From the NCBI RefSeq assembly GCF_000380335.1, contig NC_021149.1, positions 5,074,501 through 5,138,500 on the forward strand: a stretch of DNA of 64,000 nt, read 5' to 3'. Below are positions 1-12,819 of this stretch, piece by piece. Within the stretch, counting starts at the first letter, position 1. Each line of letters begins with the position of its first letter. Source of the DNA: Azotobacter vinelandii CA (GTDB lineage Bacteria; Pseudomonadota; Gammaproteobacteria; Pseudomonadales; Pseudomonadaceae). The notes under the pieces were generated by a model. That model saw only the letters and a program-made list of their open reading frames with translations, made no database searches and had not been told where the DNA came from. Made by a program: the position numbers and the translations under genes.

Positions 1-774
1 GCCCATCACCTGCTCAATGAGATCAAGCACTCCCTGCACCAGGACAGCCAGGGCCGGACACAGAAGCCGAACCTGCGCGAGGCGGGGCTGGCACTGATCC
101 TCTTCGTCGGCTGCATGCTGGCCATGCTGCAGCAGGTCACCGGGGTCAACGTGATGATGTATTACGCCCCCATGGTGTTGAAGGGCGTCACCGGCAGCAC
201 CGAGTCGGCGCTGTTCCAGACCATCTGGATCGGGGTCATGCAGTTGGTCGGCACCATCATCGGCACCTGGCTGATCGACCGCGTCGGTCGCCTGCCGCTG
301 ATGCGCGTCGGCACCGTCGGCATCGTCGCCAGCCTGCTGCTCACCTCCTACGCTCTCTACGCCCAGGAGTCCGGCTACCTGGCGCTGATCGGCATGCTGC
401 TGTTCATGGTGCTCTTCGCGATCTCCTGGGGCGTCGGCACCTGGGTGCTGATCTCCGAGATCTTCCCCAACCACATGCGCTCCATGGGCATGAGCATGGC
501 GGTGTGCAGCATGTGGATCGCCAACTTCCTGGTGACCCAGAGCTTCCCGATGCTCAACGAGCACCCGGTACTGATCGAGCGGTTCCACGGCGCCTTCCCG
601 ATGTGGGTGTTCGCCGGCTGCTGCGTCTTCTGCTACTGGTTCGTCGCCCGTTTCGTCCCGGAAACCCGCGGCGTGTCCCTGGAACGCATGGAGGAAGTGA
701 TGCTGGCCAAGCTCAAGCGGCAACCCCTGGCCGACGAAGAAGAAAGCGCCGCGCTGCGCTCCAGCCGGGCCTGA
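1..774 (+). CDS. Sugar/inositol MFS porter, C-terminal part (5' end outside window)
   Basis: The reading frame is open from base 1 and ends at TGA 772-774, so only the last 257 residues are visible. They carry the family signature of the sugar porter (MFS) group: QQVTGVNVMMYYAP in a transmembrane helix, an IDRVGRLPLM loop, and the C-terminal PETRGVSLERMEE motif typical of xylose, arabinose and myo-inositol:H+ symporters. At least five hydrophobic segments are visible. It is followed by iolA after about 90 bp, so myo-inositol is the most likely substrate (IolT-like). That is inferred from context; the motif itself only says hexose/pentose/polyol porter. Confidence 0.85.
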   Translation, partial: AHHLLNEIKHSLHQDSQGRTQKPNLREAGLALILFVGCMLAMLQQVTGVNVMMYYAPMVLKGVTGSTESALFQTIWIGVMQLVGTIIGTWLIDRVGRLPLMRVGTVGIVASLLLTSYALYAQESGYLALIGMLLFMVLFAISWGVGTWVLISEIFPNHMRSMGMSMAVCSMWIANFLVTQSFPMLNEHPVLIERFHGAFPMWVFAGCCVFCYWFVARFVPETRGVSLERMEEVMLAKLKRQPLADEEESAALRSSRA

Positions 775-786
775 TCCCCCGAACGC

Positions 787-812
787 GGGACCGGGCCAAG
801 GGCACCGGTCCC
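787..812 (+). terminator. GC hairpin after the porter gene
   Basis: An 8-bp perfect stem (787-794 with 805-812) and a 10-nt loop lie 13 bp after the porter stop codon. There is no U-tract, so it may be an mRNA-end or processing hairpin rather than a strong intrinsic terminator. Confidence 0.4.
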
Positions 813-831
813 TCCAATGACGCTAACAATG

Positions 832-858
832 CTGCCGTCTTCCCGACGGCAGGGAGGA
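832..858 (+). promoter_or_regulatory. Hairpin abutting the iolA ribosome binding site
   Basis: CTGCCGTC (832-839) pairs perfectly with GACGGCAG (845-852) around a 5-nt loop. The Shine-Dalgarno GGGAGG begins at 853, directly at the base of the stem and 7 nt before ATG 866. The hairpin could tune translation or protect a processed 5' end. No regulator is implied by the sequence. Confidence 0.4.
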
Positions 859-865
859 ACCGAAA

Positions 866-2365
<1,500 letters not shown>

Positions 2366-2394
2366 CCCAACCCACCGCGTGTAGCCTTACGGAG

Positions 2395-2402
2395 AACAAC
2401 AA
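2395..2402 (+). promoter_or_regulatory. AACAACAA motif before iolI start (Hfq/Crc-type)
   Basis: AACAACAA lies between the GGAG ribosome binding site (2391-2394) and ATG 2404. It fits the AAnAAnAA motif bound by Hfq with Crc on catabolic mRNAs in pseudomonads. Similar motifs occur at several other inositol genes here. Confidence 0.45.
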
Positions 2403-2403
2403 G

Positions 2404-3246
2404 ATGACCGCGTCCCTTCCCTTCGCCCTGAACCGCATCGTCGCCCCGTCCCTGCCGCTGGCCGAATTCCTCGACCTGGCGCTCGCCCTGAAGGCCGACA
2501 GCATCGAGCTGCGCAACGACCTCAAGGGCATCGAGATCGAGGACGGCACGCCGCCCGAGCGGGTCCGCGAGCTGTGCCGGGCCAAGGGTATCCGTGTGCT
2601 GAGCATCAACGCCCTCTACCCCTTCGACGTCTGGAACGACGCGCTTCGCGCCAAGGCGCTGAAGCTCGCCGCCTACGCCCGCGACTGCGGCGCCGAGGGG
2701 CTGGTGCTCTGCCCGCTGAACGACCCGAGCGATTCGCGCGACCGCGCCGAGCGGGTCCGGGGACTGCGCACCGCGCTGACCGCGCTGGCGCCGATCCTGC
2801 GCGAGCACGGTCTGCTCGGCTTCGTCGAACCGCTGGGCTTCGAGAGCAGCGCGCTGCGCCGCAAGCACGATGCCGTGGAGGCGATCAAGGGCATCGGCGG
2901 ACTGGACGTGTTCCGCCTGGTCCACGACACCTTCCACCACCACCTGGCCGGCGAGCAGGAATTCTTCCCCGAGCTGACCGGCATCGTGCACATCTCCGGG
3001 GTCGAGGACCGCCAGGTCGCCCTGGCCGATATCCGCGACGGCCACCGCGTGCTGGTCGGCGAGGCCGACATCCTCGGCAACGCCGCGCAGATCCGCCGCC
3101 TGCTGGAGCTGGGCTACCGCGGTCCGTTCTCCTTCGAGCCCTTCGCCGACAGCGTGCACGCCCTGCCCGAGGTCCGCCCGGCGTTGCAGAACAGCATGCA
3201 GCACCTGCAGGCGCGCGTCGCGCCCCCCGAAGGCTGCACCGCGTAA
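2404..3246 (+). CDS. iolI: TIM-barrel inosose isomerase/epimerase, IolI-like
   Basis: 280-residue protein of the sugar-phosphate isomerase/epimerase (AP endonuclease family 2) TIM-barrel fold. IolI interconverts 2-keto-myo-inositol and 1-keto-D-chiro-inositol. Visible family features are [10 protein letters not shown] near the N-terminus, [10 protein letters not shown] with the first metal-ligand Glu, [14 protein letters not shown] with the Asp-His ligands, and FSFEPFAD near the C-terminus with the last Glu. SD GGAG precedes ATG 2404. It sits between iolA and iolD, which supports the assignment. A related but different barrel enzyme is encoded at 6493. Confidence 0.85.
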   Translation: MTASLPFALNRIVAPSLPLAEFLDLALALKADSIELRNDLKGIEIEDGTPPERVRELCRAKGIRVLSINALYPFDVWNDALRAKALKLAAYARDCGAEGLVLCPLNDPSDSRDRAERVRGLRTALTALAPILREHGLLGFVEPLGFESSALRRKHDAVEAIKGIGGLDVFRLVHDTFHHHLAGEQEFFPELTGIVHISGVEDRQVALADIRDGHRVLVGEADILGNAAQIRRLLELGYRGPFSFEPFADSVHALPEVRPALQNSMQHLQARVAPPEGCTA

Positions 3247-3263
3247 CGAAAAAGCGCCGATCC

Positions 3264-3335
3264 GTAGGGTGGGTAACGGCGCAGCCTTACCCACCGTCGC
3301 GGTGGTGGAAAACGCTGCGCGGTTTTCCACCCTAC
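3264..3335. repeat. REP-like composite palindrome between iolI and iolD
   Basis: GTAGGGT (3264-3270) pairs with ACCCTAC (3329-3335). Inside are two perfect stem-loops: GGTGGGTAA/TTACCCACC (3268-3276 with 3287-3295) and GGTGGAAAAC/GTTTTCCACC (3304-3313 with 3322-3331). It resembles the extragenic palindromic repeats common in Pseudomonadaceae, and could separate iolI from iolD expression. Confidence 0.7.
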
Positions 3336-3388
3336 CGCCGGTCATGAGTCCGATTTCCGAGCACCGAACAAGAATCGCAGGGGAACCT

Positions 3389-6416
<3,028 letters not shown>

Positions 6417-6492
6417 TCCCGAGCCCAACGACATCCCTAGCCGCCTGCCCTCCCCCGGCAGGCCGGCCCGCCACCACGAAGGAGAGCAGAAC

Positions 6493-7350
6493 ATGCGTAT
6501 CGCCCTGGACCCCTACATGTACCGCAACCTGTCCATCCCGAAGATGGTGGACAAGACCGCCGAGCTCGGCTACGAGTACATCGAGCTGTCGCCGCGCGAA
6601 GACTTCCTGCCGTTCTACAAGTACCCGCGCGTGGACAAGGCGCGCATCAAGGAATTCAAGAAGGCCCTGAGCGACACCGGGGTCAGGTTGTCCTCGCTGC
6701 TGCCGCTGTACCACTGGGCCGGCCCCGACGAGGAGATGCGCAAGGCCGCCGTGCGCAACTGGAAGCGCGCCATCCAGATCGCCGTGGAGATGGACTGCGA
6801 CCTGATGAACACCGAGTTCAGCGGCCAGTCCGACAACGCCCTGGTCTGCGAGCAGCAATTCATCAAGTCGATGGAAGAACTGCTGCCGATCTTCGAGCGC
6901 GAAGGCATCAAGCTCGACATCCAGGCCCACCCCTACGACTTCTGCGAGCGCAACAACGAGTCGGTGGACATCATCCGCGGCCTCGACAAGGACTTCGTCA
7001 ACTACCTGTACGCCGCGCCGCACACCTTCTTCTACGACGATGGCGTGGGCGACATCAAGTCCATGCTGGAGTATGCCGGCGAGCGCCTGACCCACCTGAT
7101 CATCGCCGACACCTACAACCACCGCGCTTCGTCGAACCTGCGCTACATCGTCAACCCGCCGGGGGTGACCGCCACCGTTCACCAGCACCTGAACATCGGC
7201 GAAGGCGAAGTGAAGTGGGACACGTTCTTCTCCACCCTGCGCGAGATGAAGTTCGACGGCATCGCCACCGTGGCGATCTTCGCCTGGGAGGACCGCGCCG
7301 ACGAATCCAACCGCTTCATGCTGGAACGCCTGCGCCGGGAATTCGGCTGA
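6493..7350 (+). CDS. TIM-barrel sugar isomerase/epimerase in the inositol operon
   Basis: 285 residues of the same barrel superfamily as IolI and IolE, but clearly distinct from both. It begins [19 protein letters not shown]. Likely metal-site stretches are LMNTEFSGQ (Glu), [11 protein letters not shown] (Asp/His), LIIADTYNH (Asp/His) and the C-terminal [10 protein letters not shown] (Glu). SD AAGGAGAG precedes ATG 6493. It sits between iolG and the sugar-binding protein genes, so it probably isomerizes or dehydrates an inositol-derived keto compound. I cannot give the exact reaction. Confidence 0.8.
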   Translation: MRIALDPYMYRNLSIPKMVDKTAELGYEYIELSPREDFLPFYKYPRVDKARIKEFKKALSDTGVRLSSLLPLYHWAGPDEEMRKAAVRNWKRAIQIAVEMDCDLMNTEFSGQSDNALVCEQQFIKSMEELLPIFEREGIKLDIQAHPYDFCERNNESVDIIRGLDKDFVNYLYAAPHTFFYDDGVGDIKSMLEYAGERLTHLIIADTYNHRASSNLRYIVNPPGVTATVHQHLNIGEGEVKWDTFFSTLREMKFDGIATVAIFAWEDRADESNRFMLERLRREFG

Positions 7351-7388
7351 TCCCGGCCCGATATCGGACACAGCGCTTTCGAATCGAC

Positions 7389-7399
7389 AACAACAACAA
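7389..7399 (+). promoter_or_regulatory. AACAACAACAA motif before the first binding-protein gene
   Basis: AACAACAACAA, a double match to AAnAAnAA, immediately precedes the GCGGAG ribosome binding site of the gene at 7413. This is the strongest Hfq/Crc-type motif in the inositol region. Confidence 0.45.
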
Positions 7400-7412
7400 G
7401 CGGAGATATTCG

Positions 7413-8339
7413 ATGCACATCAAGAAAAGTCTGGCCGCGGCCGCCCTGTCCCTGATCGCCAGCACCGCCGCCCTGGCCGCTCCGACGGTCGGCGTCGTCA
7501 TGTCGACCTTCGACAACAACTACCACACCTACCTGCGCGAATACATGGCCGCCAAGGCCAAGAGCGACGGCGTGGAAATCCAGTTCGAGGACTCGCGCAA
7601 CGACGTGATGAAACAGCTCAGCCAGGTGGAGAGCTTCATCAGCCAGAAGGCCGACGCCCTCATCGTCCAGCCGGTGGACACCGCCGCCACCCGCAGCATC
7701 ACCGACGCGGCGGTCAAGGCCGGCATCCCGCTGGTGTACATCAACCGCAAGCCGGACGATCCGAAACTGCCGTCCGGCGTGGTCACCGTGACCTCCGACG
7801 ACCTCGAGGCCGGCCGCCTGCAGATGCAGTACATGGCCGACAAGATGGGCGGCAAGGGCAGCATCGGCATCCTCCTCGGCGACCTGGCCAACAATGCCAC
7901 CCACAGCCGCACCAAAGGCATCAAGGAAGTGCTGGCCAAGTACCCGGAGATCACCGTCGTCGAGGAACAGACCGGCCTCTGGATGCGCGACAAGGGCATG
8001 GATCTGGCCAGTAGCTGGCTGCTCGCCGGCCAGAAACTGGACGCCATCCTCTCCAACAACGACGAGATGGGCATCGGCGCGGCCATGGCCCTGCGCCAGT
8101 CCGGCCAGAAGGACGTGCTGGTCGGCGGCACCGACGGCACCCCCGACGGCATCGCCGCGGTCAAGCGCGGCCTGCTCGCGGTATCGGTGTTCCAGGACGC
8201 CAAGGGCCAGGCCGAGAGTTCGCTGGACGCCGCGCTGAAGATGGTCGCCAAGCAGCCGGTCGAGCAGCACCTGGTGATTCCCTACCGGCTGATCACCAAG
8301 GACAACGTCGGCGAGTTCCAGATGGCGACCGCGCGCTGA
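7413..8339 (+). CDS. Periplasmic inositol/sugar-binding protein (ABC uptake), copy 1
   Basis: 308 residues from ATG 7413, preceded by GCGGAG. The signal peptide MHIKKSLAAAALSLIASTAALA ends in an ALA-A type cleavage site. The mature part is a type-I periplasmic binding protein (ribose/inositol group): VGVVMSTFDNNYHTYLRE, then QVESFISQKADALIVQPVDT, LVYINRKPDD, and the hinge region [17 protein letters not shown]. There is no permease or ATPase gene nearby on this strand; the matching ABC components are at 25024-27678. The next gene is a close paralog. Confidence 0.9.
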   Translation: MHIKKSLAAAALSLIASTAALAAPTVGVVMSTFDNNYHTYLREYMAAKAKSDGVEIQFEDSRNDVMKQLSQVESFISQKADALIVQPVDTAATRSITDAAVKAGIPLVYINRKPDDPKLPSGVVTVTSDDLEAGRLQMQYMADKMGGKGSIGILLGDLANNATHSRTKGIKEVLAKYPEITVVEEQTGLWMRDKGMDLASSWLLAGQKLDAILSNNDEMGIGAAMALRQSGQKDVLVGGTDGTPDGIAAVKRGLLAVSVFQDAKGQAESSLDAALKMVAKQPVEQHLVIPYRLITKDNVGEFQMATAR

Positions 8340-8436
8340 TCCACCGGGGAGTCCGGTCGCCGCCCGCGCGGTGCCGGCTCCTTCCCGTCGCACAGACCAA
8401 GCCAAGCGCTTCATGCCGGAGCGCCCGCGCCTCGGG

Positions 8437-8468
8437 GCCGGGCGCCGCGTGGCCATGCCACGCCCGGC
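8437..8468 (+). other. Strong hairpin between the two binding-protein genes
   Basis: GCCGGG (8437-8442) pairs with CCCGGC (8463-8468). An inner stem CGTGGC/GCCACG (8448-8453 with 8457-8462) closes on a CAT loop. Such intercistronic hairpins after binding-protein genes usually stabilize the upstream mRNA. It lacks a U-tract. Confidence 0.5.
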
Positions 8469-8527
8469 GCATCCGCACGGGCAACGCCCGCGGATAGACA
8501 CAGAACAATAAAAAAGGAGATGTCACC

Positions 8528-9460
8528 ATGTTCGCCCGCACGAAAAAACGTCTGATCGCCACCGCCCTCGCCCTCGGCCTGACCGGCCCCGCGCTCGCCG
8601 GGCCGAAGATCGGCGCCGTCATATCGACCTTCGACGACAACTACATCACCTACGTGCGCGAATACCTGGCCGCCAGGGCCAAGGCCGAGGGCGTGGAAGT
8701 GCAGTTCGAGGACTCGCGCAACGATGTGGTGAAGCAGCTCAGCCAGGTGGAGAGCTTCATCAGCCAGAAGGTCGACGCCGTCATCGTCATGCCGGTGGAT
8801 ACCTCCGCCACCCGCAGCATCACCGAGGCGGCGGTCAAGGCCGGCATTCCGCTGGTGTACCTCAACCGCGAGCCGGACGATCCCAAGCTGCCGCCCGGCG
8901 TGGCGACCGTGATCTCCGACGAACTCGAAGCCGGCCGCCTGCAGATGCAGTACATGGCCGAGAAGATGGGCGGCAAGGGGCGCATCGGCATCCTCATGGG
9001 CGACCTCTCGCAGAACGCCACCCGCAGCCGTACCAAGGGCCTCAAGGAGGTGCTGGCCAAGTACCCGGGGATCACCGTCGTCGAGGAACAGACCGGCCTC
9101 TGGCTGCGCGACAAGGGCATGGACCTGACCAGCAACTGGCTGCTCGCCGGCCAGCACCTGGACGCCATCCTCGCCAACAACGACGAGATGGGCATCGGCG
9201 CGGCCATGGCCCTGCGCCAGTCCGGCCAGAAGGATGTGCTGGTCGGCGGCATCGACGGCACCCCCGACGCACTCACCGCGCTCAAGCGCGGCCTGCTGGC
9301 GGTATCGGTGTTCCAGGACGCCAGGGCCCAGGCCGAAGGCGCACTGGACGCCGCGCTGAAGATGGCCGCCAAGCAGCCGATCGAGCAGCGCGTGGTGATC
9401 CCCTTCCGGCTGATCACCGCGGACAACGTCGGCGAGTTCCAGATGGCGAACAAACGCTAG
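8528..9460 (+). CDS. Periplasmic inositol/sugar-binding protein, copy 2
   Basis: 310 residues. The signal peptide MFARTKKRLIATALALGLTG is followed by PALA and mature GPKIGAVISTFDDNYITYVRE. It is a tandem paralog of the 7413 product: long stretches such as QVESFISQK, GRLQMQYMA and [17 protein letters not shown] are shared, with differences concentrated in the N-terminal lobe and in the KPDD/EPDD region. AAGGAG precedes ATG 8528. Two adjacent receptors may broaden ligand range, for example myo- versus scyllo- or chiro-inositol. The ligands are not readable from the sequence. Confidence 0.9.
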   Translation: MFARTKKRLIATALALGLTGPALAGPKIGAVISTFDDNYITYVREYLAARAKAEGVEVQFEDSRNDVVKQLSQVESFISQKVDAVIVMPVDTSATRSITEAAVKAGIPLVYLNREPDDPKLPPGVATVISDELEAGRLQMQYMAEKMGGKGRIGILMGDLSQNATRSRTKGLKEVLAKYPGITVVEEQTGLWLRDKGMDLTSNWLLAGQHLDAILANNDEMGIGAAMALRQSGQKDVLVGGIDGTPDALTALKRGLLAVSVFQDARAQAEGALDAALKMAAKQPIEQRVVIPFRLITADNVGEFQMANKR

Positions 9461-9477
9461 AACCCGTTCGCCCCCAT

Positions 9478-9590
9478 CCCCGCCTCTCTCCCAGCAGTGG
9501 GCGAGGGGAGAAGACCGCGCCGCCCGCACGGCTTTCCCCCTCTCCCCCGTGGAGAGGGCCGGGGAGAAGGGGGCGGCCGCCCCACACCAC
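9478..9590. repeat. CCCTCTCCC-type palindromic intergenic repeat
   Basis: The stretch between the second binding-protein gene and the next CDS is built from CCTCTCCC/GGGAGAGG-type inverted segments, for example CCCCCTCTCCC with GAGAGGGCCGGGG near 9536-9566. A similar palindromic block occurs at 23741-23846. I see no gene in it. Confidence 0.5.
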
Positions 9591-9610
9591 TCGACTCGAG
9601 GAAAACAACG

Positions 9611-10648
9611 ATGCTGCCTTCGTCCCTTCCCACGCCGCGCCTGCGCGATCCCGACTCCGTTCCCGTCCTGCGCTGGGGCATCGTCGGCCCCGGCTGGATC
9701 GCCGAACGCTTCGTCAAATCGCTGCGGGAAAACACCCGCCAGCAGATCGTCGCCGTCGCTTCCCGCTCGCGTGAGCGGGCCGCCGATTTCGCGCGCACCT
9801 GGTCGATTCCCGGCGCCTTCGGCGACGTGCAGGAGATGCTGGCGCTGGATCGGCTGGACGCGGTCTATGTCGCCACGCCCCACAACCACCACTATCCCGA
9901 CGCACTGAAGGTCATCGAGGCCGGCAAGCATGTGCTGATCGAAAAACCGCTGGCGCTCAACGCCCGGGAAGCGGCCGATCTGGGCGAGCGGGCCAGGGCC
10001 AGAAACCTGCTGTGCATGGAAGCCATGTGGTGCGATTTCCTGCCCAAATACGATGTGCTGAGCCAATTGCTGGCCGACGGGGCGCTGGGCGATGTCCACT
10101 CGCTGATCGCCGATCACGGCGAGCACTTCACCATCGATCACCGCATCTTCAACCCGGACCTGGCCGGCGGCCCCATGCTGGATCTGGGCAGCTACCTGGT
10201 GGGCCTGAGCGTCAAGGTCGCCGGCAAGCCGAAGAAAGTCATCGCCATCGGCCAGCCCGCGCCCGGCGGCCGGGTCAACGGCCAGACCTCGATGCTCTTC
10301 GAGCATGGGAACGGCATGCATGCCGTGCTGAACACCACGCTGTTCAGCAACACCCCCTGCGCCGCGACCATCGCCGGGCGGGACGCCACCCTGGTGCTGC
10401 CCGGCCCCTTCTACAATCCCGGCCCCTTCACCCTGACCGCCAGCGACGGCAGCCGGACCCTGACCTTCGAGGACCCGAAGAACCGCTACGACCAGCTCTA
10501 CCACGAAGCCATCCACTTCGCCTGGTGCGTCGGCGAAGGACTCCGCGAATCCCCGATCCGCCCGCTGCAGGCGACGCTGGATACCCTGAGCACCATGGAC
10601 GAGGTCCGCCGCCAGATCGGCGTGCGCTTCAACGAAGAACGGGATTGA
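9611..10648 (+). CDS. Gfo/Idh/MocA oxidoreductase, dihydrodiol-dehydrogenase-like
   Basis: 345 residues from ATG 9611, behind CGAGGAAAACAACG. The N-terminal Rossmann fold has WGIVGPGWIAERFV; the family EKP motif is VLIEKPLALNAREA; and MEAMWCDFLPKYD is typical of the subgroup related to trans-1,2-dihydrobenzene-1,2-diol dehydrogenase. The C-terminal domain includes GGPMLDLGSYLVGL. It closes the first inositol gene block and probably oxidizes a cyclitol or related polyol with NAD(P). The substrate cannot be told from the sequence. A longer in-frame reading from 9497 runs through the palindromic repeat and was not used. Confidence 0.85.
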   Translation: MLPSSLPTPRLRDPDSVPVLRWGIVGPGWIAERFVKSLRENTRQQIVAVASRSRERAADFARTWSIPGAFGDVQEMLALDRLDAVYVATPHNHHYPDALKVIEAGKHVLIEKPLALNAREAADLGERARARNLLCMEAMWCDFLPKYDVLSQLLADGALGDVHSLIADHGEHFTIDHRIFNPDLAGGPMLDLGSYLVGLSVKVAGKPKKVIAIGQPAPGGRVNGQTSMLFEHGNGMHAVLNTTLFSNTPCAATIAGRDATLVLPGPFYNPGPFTLTASDGSRTLTFEDPKNRYDQLYHEAIHFAWCVGEGLRESPIRPLQATLDTLSTMDEVRRQIGVRFNEERD

Positions 10649-10677
10649 GCGGCCCCCGCATCCGCCAGCGCCCGACG

Positions 10678-10706
10678 GGAGCCGGGGGACCCCGGCCCCC
10701 GGCTCC
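10678..10706. terminator. Convergent hairpin between the oxidoreductase and LysR genes
   Basis: GGAGCCGGGGG (10678-10688) pairs perfectly with CCCCCGGCTCC (10696-10706) around a 7-nt loop. It sits between two convergent genes and touches the last base of the LysR stop codon. It could serve both strands, although neither side has a long U-tract. Confidence 0.5.
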
Positions 10707-11608
10707 TAGCGCGCGCCCATCCCCTCCATCCGTACCCGCACCCCCAGCCTCAGCAGCTCCGCCAGGCGCCGCCCGGCCCGTCCCAGCGGCTTGTTCAGCC
10801 GTTGCACCAGCATCGGCGTGAAGCGGTAGCGCGAACCGCCCCGGTAGCGCACCTCCACCAGTGCGCCGCGCGCCAGTTCGTCGGCCACCATGTACAGCGG
10901 CATCCAGCCGTAGCCCAGGCCCATGTGCAGCGCCTGCTGCTTGGCGGAAAAACCCGAGAGGTAATACACCCGGTCGCCGCCGAACATGTGACGGTCGTCG
11001 CCGCGATCGCTGGAGTCCTGCACCGTCAGCTCCACGTGCTCGTGCAGCAGGGCCAGGTCCACTTCGCCGACGGCGGCCAGCGGGTGGTCGGGCGAAGTGC
11101 AGAGCACGCACTCGATCTCCGGCAGCGGCTCGGCGTGCAACTGGCGGTCGGGTTCGTAGTCCTTGACGATCATCAGGTCGGCCTGCTCCTTCTCGAAGCG
11201 GTACTGCACGCCGAACATGAACTCGATCTTCACCTGCACGCGAGTCGGCACATGCTCGTCGGCCAGGGTCTTGAGCGCCGAGAGCACCGCATCCAACGAC
11301 AGGATGCCGTCGGCCACCAGCAGCAGGCGCGGCTCCCAGCCGTCGGTGAACTGGCGGGCCAGCGCCTCGAAGCGCGCGGCATTCCCGAGCAGGCGGCGGC
11401 CCTCGGCCAGCAGCGTCTCGCCGGCCGGGGTGAGCCGCACCCGATAGCCCTCGCGGTCGAGCAGCGCCAGGCCGAGCTGTTCTTCCAGCTTGCGTACCTG
11501 ATAGCTGACCGCCGACTGCACCTTGTGCAGGTGCTGGGCGGCGCGGCCGAAGCCACCGTGGCGCACCACCGCATCGAGCGCGGCCAGGGATTCGAGATCG
11601 ATGGACAC
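10706..11608 (-). CDS. LysR-family regulator divergent from hppD
   Basis: 300 residues with a winged HTH at about 5-65 (LESLAALDAVVRHGGFGRAA, then QSAVSYQVRKLEEQLG) and a LysR substrate-binding domain. It is transcribed divergently from hppD across a 149-bp gap containing a perfect T-N11-A dyad at 11632-11646, which is the usual arrangement for a LysR regulator controlling its neighbour. It probably regulates the hppD-VOC-fahA-maiA run in response to an aromatic intermediate. The effector is unknown. Similar regulators in other bacteria belong to the ArgP-like or aromatic-pathway groups; I cannot separate these by eye. Confidence 0.85.
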   Translation of the reverse strand: MSIDLESLAALDAVVRHGGFGRAAQHLHKVQSAVSYQVRKLEEQLGLALLDREGYRVRLTPAGETLLAEGRRLLGNAARFEALARQFTDGWEPRLLLVADGILSLDAVLSALKTLADEHVPTRVQVKIEFMFGVQYRFEKEQADLMIVKDYEPDRQLHAEPLPEIECVLCTSPDHPLAAVGEVDLALLHEHVELTVQDSSDRGDDRHMFGGDRVYYLSGFSAKQQALHMGLGYGWMPLYMVADELARGALVEVRYRGGSRYRFTPMLVQRLNKPLGRAGRRLAELLRLGVRVRMEGMGAR

Positions 11609-11631
11609 AGGGCATTCTCCCAGGCAACTTC

Positions 11632-11646
11632 ATCTATTTTTTAGAT
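11632..11646. promoter_or_regulatory. Probable LysR operator, ATCTA-N5-TAGAT
   Basis: A perfect 15-bp interrupted dyad ATCTA-TTTTT-TAGAT containing T-N11-A, the LysR-box signature. It lies 24 bp upstream of the lysR start codon and 112 bp upstream of hppD. A second, weaker partial copy (TTTTTTAGAT) follows at about 11670-11679, as expected for recognition and activation sites. Confidence 0.6.
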
Positions 11647-11757
11647 TGGCACTGACGGATATTTCCGCTTTTTTAGATGCAGATCAATACCTAAAGTCGC
11701 AACCGTGCGCTGCCCCAGTCCCTTCCGGCAGTGATCCGACATCCAAGGAGATGCGAC

Positions 11758-12795
11758 ATGAGCGACAAGAACAATCCCATCGGCCTGCGCGGCATCGAGT
11801 TCACCGAATTCACCGGCGGGACGCTCGAACAGCTCGACGCCCTGTTCTGGGCCTTCGGCTTCTCGAAGAAGTATCGTCACCCGAAGCTGGACATCAGCAT
11901 CTACAACCAGAACGGCATCAACTTCCTGCTGAACGGCGAGCGTGAAGGCTTCTCCGGTCATTTCGCCAAACTGCACGGCCCGTCGATCAGCTCCATGGGC
12001 TGGCGTGTCGACGATGCCGCATTCGCCAGACAGGAAGCCGTCCGTCGCGGCGCGCGCGCGGCCGATCCCAAGGACTGCGACCTGCCCTACCCGGCCATCT
12101 ACGGCATCGGCGACAGCCTGATCTATTTCATCGAGCGTTTCGGCGCCAGGGGCTCGATCTACGCAACCGACTTCGTTCCCCACGAGCAGGCCCGGCTCCA
12201 GCCGGACAAAGGCTTCCTGGAGATCGACCACCTGACCAACAACGTGCCGCAAGGCCAGATGGAGCAGTGGGGGGCCTTCTACAAGGAGATCTTCGGTTTC
12301 ACCGAAGTGCGCTACTTCGACATCAAGGGCGTGAAGACCGGCCTGACCAGCTATGCGCTGCGCTCGCCGGACGGCAGCTTCTGCATCCCGATCAACCAGC
12401 CGAAGGACGACAAGGACCAGATCTCCGAGTACCTGGCCGAGTACAACGGCCCGGGCGTACAGCACCTGGCCTTCAGCACCAACGACATCCTCGCCTCGCT
12501 GGACGCCATGAAGGGCGGCCCGATCGAGATGCTCGACATCGACGCGAACTACTACGACAACGTGTTCCAGCGCCTGCCCAACGTGCGCGAGGACAAGGAG
12601 CGCATCCGCGCCCACCACGTACTGGTCGACGGCGACCAGGACGGCTATCTGCTACAGATATTCACCAAGAACATCATCGGCCCGATCTTCGTCGAGATCA
12701 TCCAGCGCGAGAACAACCTGAGCTTCGGCGAAGGCAACTTCGGCGCCCTGTTCCGCTCCATCGAGAAGGACCAGGAACGTCGCGGCGTAATCTGA
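11758..12795 (+). CDS. hppD: 4-Hydroxyphenylpyruvate dioxygenase
   Basis: 345 residues from ATG 11758 with a good AAGGAG 8 nt upstream. It belongs to the vicinal-oxygen-chelate family and converts 4-hydroxyphenylpyruvate and O2 to homogentisate in tyrosine degradation. The three Fe(II) ligands are recognisable: His in FLEIDHLTNNV, His in GVQHLAFST, and Glu in PIFVEIIQR. The C-terminal EGNFGALFRSIE helix that closes the active site is complete. The downstream genes are VOC, fahA and maiA in the same direction. Confidence 0.96.
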   Translation: MSDKNNPIGLRGIEFTEFTGGTLEQLDALFWAFGFSKKYRHPKLDISIYNQNGINFLLNGEREGFSGHFAKLHGPSISSMGWRVDDAAFARQEAVRRGARAADPKDCDLPYPAIYGIGDSLIYFIERFGARGSIYATDFVPHEQARLQPDKGFLEIDHLTNNVPQGQMEQWGAFYKEIFGFTEVRYFDIKGVKTGLTSYALRSPDGSFCIPINQPKDDKDQISEYLAEYNGPGVQHLAFSTNDILASLDAMKGGPIEMLDIDANYYDNVFQRLPNVREDKERIRAHHVLVDGDQDGYLLQIFTKNIIGPIFVEIIQRENNLSFGEGNFGALFRSIEKDQERRGVI

Positions 12796-12819
12796 ACCGA
12801 GTCAGCCAGGAGATATCCC

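Noticed and set aside
3269-3388. N-terminal extension of IolD from GTG 3269
   Set aside because: It would translate the REP-like palindrome; the start at 3389 has a ribosome binding site and the normal IolD N-terminus.
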